NCBI RefSeq assembly: GCF_017639855.1
Contig: NZ_CP072115.1
Location: forward strand, 806,001 to 870,000
Reading direction: 5' to 3'
Source of the DNA: Streptococcus sp. zg-86
GTDB taxonomy: Bacteria > Bacillota > Bacilli > Lactobacillales > Streptococcaceae
Length of the DNA stretch: 64,000 nucleotides
Under the pieces are notes generated by a model. That model had not been told where the DNA came from and did not search any database. It saw only the letters and a program-made list of their open reading frames with translations. Position numbers and translations under genes: made by a program. Shown here one piece after another: positions 44,628 through 53,169 of this stretch (position 1 is its first letter; every line of letters begins with the position of its first letter).

Positions 44628-45722
44628 ATGATAAAAATTCTTCATATTGGATTGAGTTCAAATCCAGGAGGGGTTGAAAATCTTCTTTATAATTATTTGA
44701 AGTATATAAATAAGGAACAATTTCAATTTGACTTTGCTGACATATATAATGAGGGGCTAGCTTTTGAAACCGAAATGAGATCTTTAGGTGCGACAATTAT
44801 AAACTTTCCTAATTATAAGAAAAGTCCTCTGCAATTCATTGAACGTTTTAATAATTATCTAATGACGAATTCATATGATATTATTCATATCCATATGCAG
44901 TCTGCTGCAAATCTTTTACCAATTTTTTGGGCTAAACGGAGTGGAAGTATTGTTATTTGTCATTCTCATTCAAGTTCTACTCCAAAAGGTTTTTTGAGAA
45001 AGTTTTTGAATAAAATAAATCAGAAATATCTTAAAAGATTAGATATAGTAAAATGGGCATGTGGCATCCAAGCTGGTCAGTGGATGTGGGGAAAATCTTT
45101 TGATAAAGAAAATGTAATACCAAATGCAATTGATACAAAAAAATTTATTTATAATGATAAACTTAGAGTGGAGATGCGTAACAAGCTTAAACTTTCTAAT
45201 GAAGATAGGGTTTTAGGATTTGTTGGTAGATTCGGTGATGAAAAAAATATTTTCTTTTTGCTAGAAATTTTAGAAGAATTATTAAAAAAATCAAATACTT
45301 ATAAATTGGTTTGTGTTGGTGATGGTGACCTTTATCAAGAATTTTTGAACAAAGTAGTTGAAAAAAATTTAGTAAACAATGTTTACTGTGTAGGTAGGCA
45401 GCATAATACTGCAAGTTGGTACCAACTTTTTGATATTTTTTTATTACCAAGTTTTTTTGAAGGTTTTCCTGTTGTTGCAGTTGAAGCTCAAGCAAGTAAT
45501 ATTCCTTGTTTTTTATCAAATACTATAGCTAAGGAGATAAATTTATCAAAAAACATTTACTTCTTGCCCCTAAAAGATGCATCAAAATGGTCAACTAGAA
45601 TTGACACTACATTTGTTTCTTATAAAAGGTCTCAATTCGGAAGTTTTGACTATCGCTATGATATTACTCAGGCGATATCTATTCTAGAAAATAAGTACAG
45701 AGTATTGGTGAGGAAGGAGTAG
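44628..45722 (+). CDS. Glycosyltransferase family 4 (GT-B)
   Basis: 364 residues, retaining GT-B transferase. N-terminal GLSSNPGGVENLLYNYLK, HIHMQS near residue 87, and the C-terminal donor domain with LGFVGRFGDEKNIFFLLE near 195 and the LPSFFEGFPVVAVEAQAS motif (EFE-like EGFP..EA) near 272. It adds a further capsule sugar; similar to EpsF-like transferases. AT-rich, part of the serotype-specific region. Confidence 0.88.
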   Translation: MIKILHIGLSSNPGGVENLLYNYLKYINKEQFQFDFADIYNEGLAFETEMRSLGATIINFPNYKKSPLQFIERFNNYLMTNSYDIIHIHMQSAANLLPIFWAKRSGSIVICHSHSSSTPKGFLRKFLNKINQKYLKRLDIVKWACGIQAGQWMWGKSFDKENVIPNAIDTKKFIYNDKLRVEMRNKLKLSNEDRVLGFVGRFGDEKNIFFLLEILEELLKKSNTYKLVCVGDGDLYQEFLNKVVEKNLVNNVYCVGRQHNTASWYQLFDIFLLPSFFEGFPVVAVEAQASNIPCFLSNTIAKEINLSKNIYFLPLKDASKWSTRIDTTFVSYKRSQFGSFDYRYDITQAISILENKYRVLVRKE

Positions 45723-45729
45723 AGAAAAG

Positions 45730-46908
45730 ATGAAATTAAAAGTTCGTATACCCAAAATTTCAATAATTATTTATATTATTATTTTACTTTTTCCATTAGT
45801 AAATATATTTGGTTGGATATTATTTGTACATACATTCCCTTTATGGCTACTGATGATGGTTGCTCTTTTACTTGAAAATAGGATAAGATTACTAAGTAAA
45901 CATACTTCTTGTTTGGTTCTGTTGCTTATAATAGATATTATTTTTACTTACTTTTTATTAGATAGGTTTGATAATTCTTTAAAATTAATGTTTTATCATT
46001 TATTTCAGTTGATTGTTTTTATTTTTCTCATTAATTCAAGATTTAAATTTCATGAAATCAAATTATTATTGAAGAGTTATCAAATCTCTGCTATTATCAT
46101 TGTAATAAAACAACTAATTCAGCATACTTCCTATATGACCCATGGAGTTAGTGTGGGAAGATATACTATTTATAATTTTGGACATCCAGTAGATTTAAAT
46201 TTTTTAGGTGCTTGCTTAGTAGCACCAGCAGTTATTTCTTTTTATAATTGTATGTTCAAAGGTTTTTCCCAAAAAAATTCATTGTACTTTTTTTTCCCGA
46301 CAATTGGTATAATTTTAACTGGATCTCGTGGAGCATTATTAGGTATAGTCATTGCCTGTCTCTATTTGTGTCTAAGTAATGACTTTTTTAGTTTTAGAAA
46401 TATTGTTATGGGAATAGTTTCTTCATTTGTAGTACTATTTTTAGCTTTCTTTTTACCCACTTCATTAACCCATAGACTAACTATGCAAGGACTAAATGAT
46501 TCAAGTAATGAATTTCGGATAAGAATATGGCAAGCAGCCTATAGGGTATATGAGTCTAGTCCAATCTATGGTCGTGGAATAGGTAGTATTTTTTCTTTAG
46601 GTCCGCTATATGGTGGAGCGCCTCGTATGAGTCAACATAATTTCTTACTTGAGATTATGACAGATTATGGCACAATTGGCCTACTATTATTTATTAGCAT
46701 TACTATTGTGGCGTTTATAGAATCCGTTCAAGCAAGAGATAACTTAATGATTGCAATATTATTTTCTACATTAATTGTGGCTTTCATGATTCCTGGATTT
46801 ACTAGTGCATTCTTATGGATTAATTTAAGTTTAGTTTTTATCCACTCTAGAATGTATAAAAACTATAGAGGAGAGCTATATGATTTCAATAATCATGAGT
46901 ATATTTAA
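45730..46908 (+). CDS. wzy: Capsule polymerase Wzy
   Basis: 392 residues with about ten membrane segments, low sequence conservation and an O-antigen-ligase-like core (ILTGSRGALLGIV near residue 196 and a GRGIGSIFSLGP loop near 283 before the MSQHNFLLEIMTDYG motif). It joins lipid-linked repeat units outside the membrane. Its 3' end overlaps the next glycosyltransferase gene by 29 bases in another frame. Confidence 0.85.
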   Translation: MKLKVRIPKISIIIYIIILLFPLVNIFGWILFVHTFPLWLLMMVALLLENRIRLLSKHTSCLVLLLIIDIIFTYFLLDRFDNSLKLMFYHLFQLIVFIFLINSRFKFHEIKLLLKSYQISAIIIVIKQLIQHTSYMTHGVSVGRYTIYNFGHPVDLNFLGACLVAPAVISFYNCMFKGFSQKNSLYFFFPTIGIILTGSRGALLGIVIACLYLCLSNDFFSFRNIVMGIVSSFVVLFLAFFLPTSLTHRLTMQGLNDSSNEFRIRIWQAAYRVYESSPIYGRGIGSIFSLGPLYGGAPRMSQHNFLLEIMTDYGTIGLLLFISITIVAFIESVQARDNLMIAILFSTLIVAFMIPGFTSAFLWINLSLVFIHSRMYKNYRGELYDFNNHEYI

Positions 46909-47818
46909 TGAAAATCTTAATTGGGTTCAGGAATCAGTTGTATCTATTTTAAGTCAAACTTATCAGGATTTCGAATTAATCCTTATAGTAGATAATCCTA
47001 ATATAGATAAGGGAATATTAGATTTTCTTAGTACTATTTCGAAAAAGAACCTAAATGTACATATTTTTATAAATAACAGAAATTTGGGACTAGCTAAATC
47101 TATGAACAAAGCTATTTCTATGGCAAAAGGTCATTATATCGCAAGAATGGATGCTGATGATATAGCTGAAAAAAATCGTTTAGAAGAGGAAGTGGAATTT
47201 TTAGAAGCAAATGACTATGATATGGTTTTTTGTGGAAAAATCAATATGTCTGAGAACGGGGATACATTTTTTCAAGAGTATTGGAGACCTGTAAATATAA
47301 GACAATCGCTATTTCTTGGGAGCAATGTCATAAATCATCCAACCGTTCTTATAAAGAAAAGTGTTTTACAAGATTTAAATGGTTATAGAGAATTTCCTAA
47401 TTCTGAGGATTACGATTTGTGGCTTAGAATGCTTGAACAAGACTATAAGATTGGCTATCTTAATCAGATACTATTAAAATATAGATTAAGAGATAGTAGC
47501 GCTTCGATAGGCAGAGCTTTAGAGCAGTACTATGTTAGCGAATTTATTTTGAGACTGTCACTGAAAAGACGTGAAAATGAAGGGATTGATAATTACTCTA
47601 TAGACGATTTAAAAATATATCTAGATAAGAAGAAAATTACACCTAAGAAACAGAAGAAGTTTTTAACAGCAAAGAATTATTTAGAAAAAGCTCTGAATAA
47701 CATACAAAATCGTTCTTTTATTAGAGCATTTCAAAATATATTATTATCTTTTGTTTTCTTCCCAGAGTTACCCTATAAAGCTATACGAAGAGCAATACAA
47801 GTAAAGTATATAGAATAA
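46880..47818 (+). CDS. Glycosyltransferase family 2
   Basis: 312 residues. Starts MISIIMSIFNENLNWVQESV, has the GT-A metal motif RMDADDIAEKNRLEEE near residue 93 and the late acidic motif NSEDYDLWLRML near 173. A basic helical C-terminal extension (about 230-312) may sit on the membrane. The ATG inside the end of wzy is required for a complete GT domain. The third transferase after the priming enzyme. Confidence 0.88.
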   Translation: MISIIMSIFNENLNWVQESVVSILSQTYQDFELILIVDNPNIDKGILDFLSTISKKNLNVHIFINNRNLGLAKSMNKAISMAKGHYIARMDADDIAEKNRLEEEVEFLEANDYDMVFCGKINMSENGDTFFQEYWRPVNIRQSLFLGSNVINHPTVLIKKSVLQDLNGYREFPNSEDYDLWLRMLEQDYKIGYLNQILLKYRLRDSSASIGRALEQYYVSEFILRLSLKRRENEGIDNYSIDDLKIYLDKKKITPKKQKKFLTAKNYLEKALNNIQNRSFIRAFQNILLSFVFFPELPYKAIRRAIQVKYIE

Positions 47819-47827
47819 GGAGTTGTT

Positions 47828-48868
47828 GTGTATAGAAGAAATTTTGGAATAGATTTATTAAAAATTATCGCCATGTTCATGATATTTTTTATTCATTTAC
47901 TTGGTGAGGGTGGGGTAATAACGAAACTTCAATATACTGGAGGAATAAAATATTATTTTGTTTCAGCTATTGTAGTAGCATTTTATTGTCATGTTAATTG
48001 TTATGGACTAATCAGTGGATATTTAGGAATGCGAAGTGATTTTAAATATTCCAAATTACTATTGCTGTGGTGTCAAGTAATTTTTTATAGTTTTGGTGGA
48101 ACTGTACTCTTACTTTTATTTGGATATCGTAGTGAATCATCGGATTTATGGAGAAATTCTCTGTTTCCTATTTTTAGTGGAACATATTGGTATGTTACTT
48201 CTTATTTTGGAATGATGATTTTAATGCCTATCGTTGGCCCAATATTAAAAAAGATTGAGACAAAAGAGTTATTAAAACTTTCCGTAGTATTATTTTTAAC
48301 TTTTTCCTTTTTTCCAACTATATTGTCTGTTAATGGTAAGTTTTTAGGAATAAACCAAGGGCTTAGTTTAATTTGGTTATTGAATCTTTACATTTTTGGT
48401 GCTTTGTTATATAAGTTAGATTTTAAAAAATTGAGTAATAAAAAATTATTCACTGTATATATATTATCTATTTGTTTTACAGTAGTCTTTAAAGGATATT
48501 TGAATAGAGATTACTGGTTGACATATAATTCACCAACCATTTTATTTAGTGCTTTCTCAATATTCCTTATATTTATTAAATTGAATATAAAAAAAGAATT
48601 TTTGAAACAAATATTAAGGATACTTAGTCCCCTGACCCTTGGTGTGTACTTAATTCATTATCAACCTCTTATTTATGAATTGTTTTTAAAAGATAAATTA
48701 TATTTTTTAGCCGAAAAAACTTTTTTCAGTTTTGTTTTTTCATTAGTAGGGGTATCTGTTAGCTGTTTTATAATATGCTTAATAATTGATTACATTAGGT
48801 TAAGAATTTTTGAGAAAATGCATGTGAAAGAGTATTGTCAAAAAATTTGTAAGCTTTTTGATGAATAA
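47828..48868 (+). CDS. Acyltransferase 3 family membrane protein (probable capsule O-acetyltransferase)
   Basis: 346 residues, about ten membrane helices. The N-terminal catalytic signature GIDLLKIIAMFMIFFIHLLG carries the conserved His in helix 1, and a second motif (FSGTYWYVTSYFGMMILMP near residue 116) fits acyltransferase 3. Such enzymes decorate capsule sugars with acetyl groups. GTG start behind AAGGAG. Slightly lower conservation than WcjE/OatA types, so the acyl group is not certain. Confidence 0.8.
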   Translation: MYRRNFGIDLLKIIAMFMIFFIHLLGEGGVITKLQYTGGIKYYFVSAIVVAFYCHVNCYGLISGYLGMRSDFKYSKLLLLWCQVIFYSFGGTVLLLLFGYRSESSDLWRNSLFPIFSGTYWYVTSYFGMMILMPIVGPILKKIETKELLKLSVVLFLTFSFFPTILSVNGKFLGINQGLSLIWLLNLYIFGALLYKLDFKKLSNKKLFTVYILSICFTVVFKGYLNRDYWLTYNSPTILFSAFSIFLIFIKLNIKKEFLKQILRILSPLTLGVYLIHYQPLIYELFLKDKLYFLAEKTFFSFVFSLVGVSVSCFIICLIIDYIRLRIFEKMHVKEYCQKICKLFDE

Positions 48869-48907
48869 TCTAACAGTTGTTTATTAATTTTAGAAGGACA
48901 TGTAAGT

Positions 48908-49624
48908 ATGAATTTTACAGATACAAGATATTGGAAAAAATTTCAAAAAAATAAAATTTTATTTCCTATCTATAAAAAATATATTGGTAAACATATAACG
49001 AATTTTTCTTTAAGAAATAGACGAAAAGAAGTTCGAGATACAGGAATCAACACGATGCAGGAAATAGAGAATCTACTTTCTAAAAAAGGAGTAGAGTTTT
49101 TCTTGGGCAATGGATCGTTACTCGGTATTATAAGAGATGGGGGAATGATTCAAGGAGATTATGATCTTGATTATGGGATTTATATAACTGATGAATTTAC
49201 ATGGGAAGATTTAGAAAATTCTCTTTCTGAAGTAGGCTTTACTAAATATAAGGAATTTTATTTCGAAAACACTCTTTTAACTGAGCATACATATCGGAGA
49301 AACAATACTTATATTGATTTTTTTAGGCATTTTGATAATGAGGATGGGACTATGTTTTATTCTTATTATAGGATATTGGGTAAAGAGTATTCATCAGATT
49401 CTGAGCAAAGTGTTCGGACATTTAATACCGTGAAAGTAACGGGAGCTAAGGTGATTCAGATTGGCGATAATCAATTTCATGTTCCAAATGAATATGAAGA
49501 ATATTTAGCAGGGTTGTATACTCCATCTTGGAGAGTTCCAAATCCTAACTGGGTAGCAGGTTCTGGTCCGGCTTGTCATGTACTTGAGAATAAAAGAGGA
49601 TTTTGTAAAGTATATGATATTTAA
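48908..49624 (+). CDS. LicD-family phosphotransferase
   Basis: 238 residues. The LicD/fukutin nucleotidyltransferase-fold core is visible: FFLGNGSLLGIIRDGGMIQG near residue 63 and GDYDLDYGIYI near 83 (the DxD metal site), then a Trp/Pro-rich C-terminus (YTPSWRVPNPNWVAGSG). LicD enzymes move a phosphorylated alcohol such as phosphocholine from its CDP form onto a glycan. It is followed by five genes that could supply a CDP-linked donor, so it is probably the transferase for that product. Confidence 0.82.
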   Translation: MNFTDTRYWKKFQKNKILFPIYKKYIGKHITNFSLRNRRKEVRDTGINTMQEIENLLSKKGVEFFLGNGSLLGIIRDGGMIQGDYDLDYGIYITDEFTWEDLENSLSEVGFTKYKEFYFENTLLTEHTYRRNNTYIDFFRHFDNEDGTMFYSYYRILGKEYSSDSEQSVRTFNTVKVTGAKVIQIGDNQFHVPNEYEEYLAGLYTPSWRVPNPNWVAGSGPACHVLENKRGFCKVYDI

Positions 49625-49644
49625 ATGAGTAGTGGAGAGAATTT

Positions 49645-50757
49645 ATGAAAATAGGTATTATAGGTTCTGGAAATCTAGGAACAGCAATTGCTGCTGATTT
49701 AGGAAGAAAGCATGAGGTAAAGTTATATAGTAGTCATCCAGAAAATTTTACAGATAAATTAATATATATAGACGATACTACTAAAGCTACCTATACTGGA
49801 TATGTACACTTGGTATCAAGTTCCTATGAATTAGTTGTATCAGACATTGAGATGTTATTTATTTGTTTACCAACTTTTTTAATTAAGGATACTATAACTG
49901 GAATTATCCCTTTTTTAGATAACAGCGTAAAAATAGGATTCGTACCAGGTGCTGGTGGTATTGAATATCTTACTAAGGAGCTAATAGATCGTAATTTTAC
50001 TATTTTTGGTTTCGAGCGTGTTCCTTATGTTGCTAGGATAGAGGAATATGGAAAATCAGTTTCTGCCTCGAAGAAAAATAATTATCGAATTGCTACTATT
50101 CCAAATGGAGAAGCGGTTGAATTGGCTTCTTGCATTGCTAATTTGTTTAATACTCCGTGTCAACCCATGAAACAATTTATGGCTATGACACTGACTCCAA
50201 CCTTACATACCTCTAGATTATTTGATTTATATCAAGATTATAAGGCAGGGGAGGAGTTAGCTGAGAATCCCTATTTTTACGGCGAGTGGCGTGACTCGGC
50301 TTCTACTATTTGTTTTGAACTTGATAGAGAACTTCATACAATTGCTAGAGAACTACAAAAAAATGGAATTATGACTGATGAATTGATTCCTTATTCTGTT
50401 CATTACGAAAGTGAAAGTCCATTCGCGTTAACACAAAAGCTGCAGTCGATAAAATCTCTTTCTACCATAAAAGGACCGCTAGTTCAAAAAGAAAATGGAA
50501 AGTATATTGTGGATTTAGCATCAAGATATTTTATAGAGAGTTATCCATATAGGTTGGCTATAGTAAAAGGATTAGCTGAGTTGTTAAAGATTCAAGTACC
50601 AAAAACTGATGAAGTTCTTTCTTGGTATTCACAGTTAGAGGAGAAAGAATACTATTTAGGCGGAAGCTTTGTGGGAAAGGATATTTCTGAATGCAATATA
50701 CCTCAAAATAGTGGTATTATTACACTTAAAGATTTAATTAAACTTTATCAAATTTAA
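49645..50757 (+). CDS. NAD/NADP octopine/nopaline dehydrogenase-like protein
   Basis: 370 residues. N-terminal Rossmann fold GIIGSGNLGTAIAADLGRKH (residues 4-23), then a helical C-terminal domain (about 185-370) as in the opine dehydrogenase/glycerol-3-phosphate dehydrogenase superfamily. The PGAGGIEYL turn near 101 and FERVPYVARIEEYGK near 126 are typical of the opine branch. It would reduce a keto compound, or condense a keto acid with an amine. The substrate is unknown; its place between licD and cytidylyltransferase genes points to precursor synthesis for a capsule substituent. Confidence 0.75.
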   Translation: MKIGIIGSGNLGTAIAADLGRKHEVKLYSSHPENFTDKLIYIDDTTKATYTGYVHLVSSSYELVVSDIEMLFICLPTFLIKDTITGIIPFLDNSVKIGFVPGAGGIEYLTKELIDRNFTIFGFERVPYVARIEEYGKSVSASKKNNYRIATIPNGEAVELASCIANLFNTPCQPMKQFMAMTLTPTLHTSRLFDLYQDYKAGEELAENPYFYGEWRDSASTICFELDRELHTIARELQKNGIMTDELIPYSVHYESESPFALTQKLQSIKSLSTIKGPLVQKENGKYIVDLASRYFIESYPYRLAIVKGLAELLKIQVPKTDEVLSWYSQLEEKEYYLGGSFVGKDISECNIPQNSGIITLKDLIKLYQI

Positions 50758-50767
50758 GGATTTTTGA

Positions 50768-51370
50768 ATGAGTGATTATATATTTTTATTTGATTTAGAT
50801 TCAACAGTTACAAAACAAGAGATTTTACCGACAGTTTCAGAAAAAATTGGTAAAGTAAATGAAATGAGATTACTGACTGAAGCAACTATGCAAGGTGAAT
50901 TGCCATTTAAGACTAGTTTTCTTAAAAGAGTGGATATTTTAAAAGATATACCTGTTGAAGAAGTGAGAGATATTGTAAATAAAATTCCCCTAAATAAAGG
51001 AATTGCTGACTTTATTCGTAACAATCGAGACAGATGTTACATTGTGACTGGAAACTTAGATGTATGGATTGAACCTCTTATGAATCAACTAGGGATGGGT
51101 GAACATTTGTATTGCTCTAAAGCGAATGTTAAAGATAATAAAATTTCCCACGTAGTTAGTGTTGCCGATAAAGAATTGATAGCAAGACAATTTGTTCATC
51201 CGTTGGTTGTTATAGGAGATGGTGATAATGATTCAGGAATGGCTCGTTTAGCTGAAATTGCTATTGGATTTGGAGGAGTTCGAGAGATTGCACCATCCTT
51301 GCTAAGAAATATTGACTATGCATTTTTTAATGATATTACTTGTGCTAGGTTTTTAGAACAATTGTTGTAA
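50768..51370 (+). CDS. HAD-IB phosphatase (SerB-like)
   Basis: 200 residues. HAD motif I FLFDLDSTVTKQEILP (residues 6-21), motif II YIVTGNLDVW near 91, the lysine in SKANVKDNK near 117 and motif IV VIGDGDNDSGMA near 147. This is the phosphoserine phosphatase branch. Within the cassette it may remove a phosphate from an intermediate or act on an L-phosphoserine-like compound; not determinable from sequence. It lies 10 bases after the dehydrogenase gene. Confidence 0.82.
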   Translation: MSDYIFLFDLDSTVTKQEILPTVSEKIGKVNEMRLLTEATMQGELPFKTSFLKRVDILKDIPVEEVRDIVNKIPLNKGIADFIRNNRDRCYIVTGNLDVWIEPLMNQLGMGEHLYCSKANVKDNKISHVVSVADKELIARQFVHPLVVIGDGDNDSGMARLAEIAIGFGGVREIAPSLLRNIDYAFFNDITCARFLEQLL

Positions 51371-51382
51371 GGCGGAATTAGA

Positions 51383-52027
51383 ATGAATAAAGAAGATGTA
51401 ACTGTTGTGATTTGTTGTGCGGGTATGGGAACTCGCTTAGGTATTGGTACTCCAAAAACTTTAGTTAATATCGAAGGAAAGCCTTTAATTATTCATATTT
51501 TAGATATGTTAAAGGATTATGATGATATTCGAATCGTTGTGGGATTTCAAGCTCAGAAAGTTATTAATGTTGTCAAAGAGTATCGAAAAGATATTGCTTT
51601 TGCTTTTAATTATGACTACGAAACAACAGGGGTAGCATCTAGTTTTTTAAAAGGAGCGGTAGGAGCAAGAAAGTATGTTGTTTCTATTGATGGTGATTTA
51701 TTAGTAAACCCAGAGGATTTTGCCACTTTTATGTCGCTATCATTTGAGTGTATAGCTGGTAGTATTCCTAGTTCTGAGGAGACTATTTATTTAGTTACTA
51801 ATGTAAACAAAGAAGTAATTGAGTTTTCGCAGAGCAGAACTTCTATAGAGTGGATAGGATTGATTAAGATTAAATCTTCCCGACTTCATCAATTTAAAGA
51901 TAGTCTTATTGAAATGATGAAACAATATCTTCCACTACCTTTTGTCAAAGTGAGATCTAGAGAGATAGATACTTCAGATGATTATGATAAGACGGTACAG
52001 TGGTTTCGAGACGGTTGTATAGATTGA
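51383..52027 (+). CDS. Nucleotidyltransferase (LicC/NTP-transferase type)
   Basis: 214 residues. The NTP-binding signature AGMGTRLGIGTPKTLVNIEG is near 14-33, and the metal aspartates are in SIDGDLLVNPEDF near 98. Size and motif resemble CTP:phosphocholine cytidylyltransferase LicC and relatives that activate a small phosphorylated alcohol, more than sugar-1-phosphate enzymes. It is the first of two nucleotidyltransferases of different folds in this cassette. Confidence 0.82.
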   Translation: MNKEDVTVVICCAGMGTRLGIGTPKTLVNIEGKPLIIHILDMLKDYDDIRIVVGFQAQKVINVVKEYRKDIAFAFNYDYETTGVASSFLKGAVGARKYVVSIDGDLLVNPEDFATFMSLSFECIAGSIPSSEETIYLVTNVNKEVIEFSQSRTSIEWIGLIKIKSSRLHQFKDSLIEMMKQYLPLPFVKVRSREIDTSDDYDKTVQWFRDGCID

Positions 52028-52044
52028 TAGGAAGGAAATTTATT

Positions 52045-52770
52045 ATGAATCAATTAACGATAGGTGTTTTAGGTGGTATGGGAACATATGCTACTATTCA
52101 TTTTTTTGAACAGTATGCTCATGTATTTAATGCGGAAAAAGAATGGGAAAGACCTAGGATAATTATTGATAACCGTTGTACAATGCCTAGTCGAGTAAGA
52201 GCATTTTTATATGGAGAAAGGCGTGAGCAACTAGTAGAAGAAATGATTGAATCAATTGAAAATCTAGTTAAGTCGGGTGCTACAAAAGTTGTGTTAGCAT
52301 GTAATACTTCCCATCTATTTATTCCTGAAATTATGACAAGAATTCCTCAATATATTGATTCAATTGTAAATATAATTGAAGTATGTGCAAAAAAAGTCAT
52401 AGACGATCAAATTAAAGAAGTTTTTTTAATAGGTTCAGAAGGAACGATTGAATCAAGAATTTATCAAAATATCCTAGAAAGTCAAGGGATAAGATGTGTA
52501 GTGCCTCAAAAAGAGCAATATACAAATTTAAGGAAGTGTATAGAGAGTGTTAAGCAGAATGAATATTCTGACGAGATACGTGAAATTTTCCTTTCTTTAA
52601 TCAATGAGCATACAGCCTGTATTTTAGGGTGTACAGAATTACCAATTTTATATGAGAAGTATTCGGCTGGCGTTAACTGTGAGTATATATATGATCCGTT
52701 ATTTTTAGTTTTAAATCAGTTAAAGGAAGAATTTATAAATGAAAAAAATATTAACATTCGGAGTATATGA
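52045..52770 (+). CDS. Aspartate/glutamate racemase family protein
   Basis: 241 residues from the ATG at 52045 (the frame is open to 52000, but AGGAAGG precedes 52045 and MNQLTIGVLGGMGTYATIHF is the family start). Two catalytic cysteines of this fold are present: VVLACNTSH near residue 87 and CILGCTELP near 192. Members racemise Asp or Glu, or act as hydantoin racemases or maleate isomerases. In the cassette it may provide a D-amino acid; inference. It ends 32 bases inside the next gene. Confidence 0.82.
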   Translation: MNQLTIGVLGGMGTYATIHFFEQYAHVFNAEKEWERPRIIIDNRCTMPSRVRAFLYGERREQLVEEMIESIENLVKSGATKVVLACNTSHLFIPEIMTRIPQYIDSIVNIIEVCAKKVIDDQIKEVFLIGSEGTIESRIYQNILESQGIRCVVPQKEQYTNLRKCIESVKQNEYSDEIREIFLSLINEHTACILGCTELPILYEKYSAGVNCEYIYDPLFLVLNQLKEEFINEKNINIRSI

Positions 52771-53152
52771 TTTTTTACATTTAGGACATGTACGCTTATT
52801 TAAACAGTGTCACCTATTTGCAGATTATTTAATTGTGGCTGTACAAGATGGAGAATTTATTTTACAACATAAACCAGAAGCTGAAATTTTATATAGTACG
52901 GAAGAACGTGTTGAGATGTTAGAAGCGCTTAGAATTGTTGATAAAGTTGTTGTTTATCACAATGCTTCTCCGGAATTTTTATCTTCATTAGATTTTGATA
53001 TTCTTGCATTAGGAGAAGATCATACTGCAGAGAGATTTACAGTATTAAAAAATTGGTGTCTTGCAAACGGCAAAAAAGTAGTTCACTTAAAAAGGACAAG
53101 TGGTATATGTTCATCAGATATTAAAAAAAGATTATCAGATGCACGCATATAG
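52739..53152 (+). CDS. Cytidylyltransferase (glycerol-3-phosphate cytidylyltransferase-like)
   Basis: 137 residues. The fold signature GVYDFLHLGHVRLFKQC (HxGH near residue 16) and the C-terminal RTSGICSSDIKKRL (the RTxGISTT counterpart) define the TagD/Gct group, which makes CDP-glycerol or CDP-like activated alcohols. FDILALGEDHT corresponds to the usual GxD element. Last biosynthetic gene before the flippase; a natural donor-maker for LicD. Confidence 0.85.
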   Translation: MKKILTFGVYDFLHLGHVRLFKQCHLFADYLIVAVQDGEFILQHKPEAEILYSTEERVEMLEALRIVDKVVVYHNASPEFLSSLDFDILALGEDHTAERFTVLKNWCLANGKKVVHLKRTSGICSSDIKKRLSDARI

Positions 53153-53169
53153 TATTTAGGGTTGATATA

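Noticed and set aside
49645..50757. Calling the capsule dehydrogenase a glycerol-3-phosphate dehydrogenase that feeds the TagD-like enzyme
   Set aside because: The Rossmann start fits both families, but the size and the later motifs look like the opine dehydrogenase branch. A glycerol phosphate role would also not explain the racemase and LicC-like genes. Kept only as an alternative.
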